Shown here: positions 63,330-64,000 of the stretch, one piece after another
Numbering within the stretch: position 1 is the stretch's first letter
Layout of the letters: every line of letters begins with the position of its first letter
Source of the DNA: Heterohyrax brucei
Taxonomy: Eukaryota > Chordata > Mammalia > Hyracoidea > Procaviidae
Direction of reading: 5' to 3'
Length of the DNA: 64,000 nt
NCBI GenBank assembly: GCA_028571685.1
Contig: CM053142.1
Span: 129,758,796-129,822,795, forward strand
The notes under the pieces: model-generated
What the model was told of the DNA's origin: nothing
Databases searched by the model: none
What the model saw: the letters and a program-made list of their open reading frames with translations, nothing else
Program-made: the position numbers and the translations under genes

Positions 63330-64000
63330 TAACTATGATTTACTTAAAAATTTAAAACATGTATAAGTTTTTGAAAAACAGAAACAACAATTAAAATACA
63401 ATGAATAGAAATCTATTCATAAAATCTGTAGTTAAGGGCTAATGTTGAAATATTAATTTTTAAATTAATATTTTAAAATTAACATTAACTTAAATATTAA
63501 TCCTTCATTACATATGTTAGTTATAAAGTACTAAGGGGGGAAGACAACAATCCAAAAACAACATGGATAAGGGAAATATATTCCCCATAAGAACAGACAT
63601 TAAATGATTTATAAACACCTGAAAAGGCTCAATCTCATAAACAGAAAGGGAATATATGCTATAATAACCCAATAAATATAAAAAGAAATGATAATCAATG
63701 GGGGTGAAAATATGGGAAAGCTTTTTGGGCACCCTCCTGACAGCTGGCAGGAGGGTGTATGGGTATGTTTCTTGGGTTCCACTTGGTAATATGTATGAGA
63801 AGCTTAAAAATTGTACACACTGAGTGACTGAGAAATTCTACTTAAAGAAATTTACCTGAAGGTAATCATCAAGAATACATGAGGAATTTGAGTTGTAAAC
63901 ATTTTTTACATAATTCATGTAGTTTTTAAAAAGATATATATAATAGTGAAATGAAACACTCTAGATGTCTAAAGAAAAGACAGCTAACTATGTGATGATC
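63330..64000 (+). mobile_element. Old L1 (L1M-type) ORF2 C-terminal relic, runs off the window
   Basis: 'acctgaaaaggctcaatctc', 'aaagaaatgataatcaatgg', 'gagaaattctacttaaagaa', 'ttacctgaaggtaatcatca', 'atagtgaaatgaaacactct' track the ORF2 C-terminal region in order. All frames are closed. It is cut by the window end. Confidence 0.6.

Noticed and set aside
1-64000. A hidden operon, phage or other novel cellular system
   Set aside because: Composition, repeats and frame statistics are those of mammalian non-coding DNA throughout. There are no clustered genes, Shine-Dalgarno patterns or integrase-type genes.

Overview
This is nuclear DNA of a placental mammal, almost certainly an afrotherian and most likely a paenungulate (elephant, hyrax or sea cow). 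The evidence is the repeat content. The window holds about forty copies or pieces of the tRNA-derived AfroSINE (head with GTGG-TTAAG, body with GGGGCAGTTCTACTCTGTCC and GAGTCGGAATTGACTC). It also holds RTE (BovB-like) LINEs ending in CACCTAACAACAAC, young L1s with a long, distinctive 3' UTR, MaLR-type LTRs, and the ancient mammalian MIR, L2, MER5A and L1M repeats. Species cannot be fixed from the window alone, and the family names rest on recalled consensus sequences, not on a search.

No protein-coding gene, exon, tRNA, rRNA or CRISPR array can be supported. All open reading frames are short (173 codons at most), and the best ones are decayed retrotransposon or transposase pieces. The window reads as intergenic or deep intronic DNA.

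Layout. 0-10 kb: a palindromic mariner relic, an RTE tail split by an L1 that itself carries an AfroSINE scrap, an LTR with an AfroSINE inside, a second mariner relic, and a minus-strand L1 3' UTR next to another RTE tail. 10-21 kb: MIR and L2 relics, an L1 3' UTR at 14.0-14.9 kb, several AfroSINEs and a minus-strand LTR at 17.4-18.2 kb. 21-31 kb: a plus-strand LTR, a second copy of the palindromic mariner, an ERVL-like LTR, an inverted repeat at 25.9-26.1 kb, two MLT1-like LTRs and an internally deleted RTE at 28.2-29.3 kb. 31-40 kb: mostly unique sequence with a 111-bp direct duplication, L1M fragments and two LTRs. 40.8-43.7 kb: the largest element, a 5'-truncated L1. 44-53 kb: AfroSINEs, L1 3' UTR pieces, an RTE-derived short element and microsatellites. 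53-64 kb: RTE pieces, two copies of one LTR family in opposite orientation, an AfroSINE cluster and L1M relics running off the right end.

The most notable observation is that the mariner relics at 464-1017 and 23647-24174 are the same rearranged element. Each is an inverted duplication of the transposon's 3' end with the same internal junction. This indicates a palindromic, non-autonomous mariner family that moved as a unit. I found no new cellular system.
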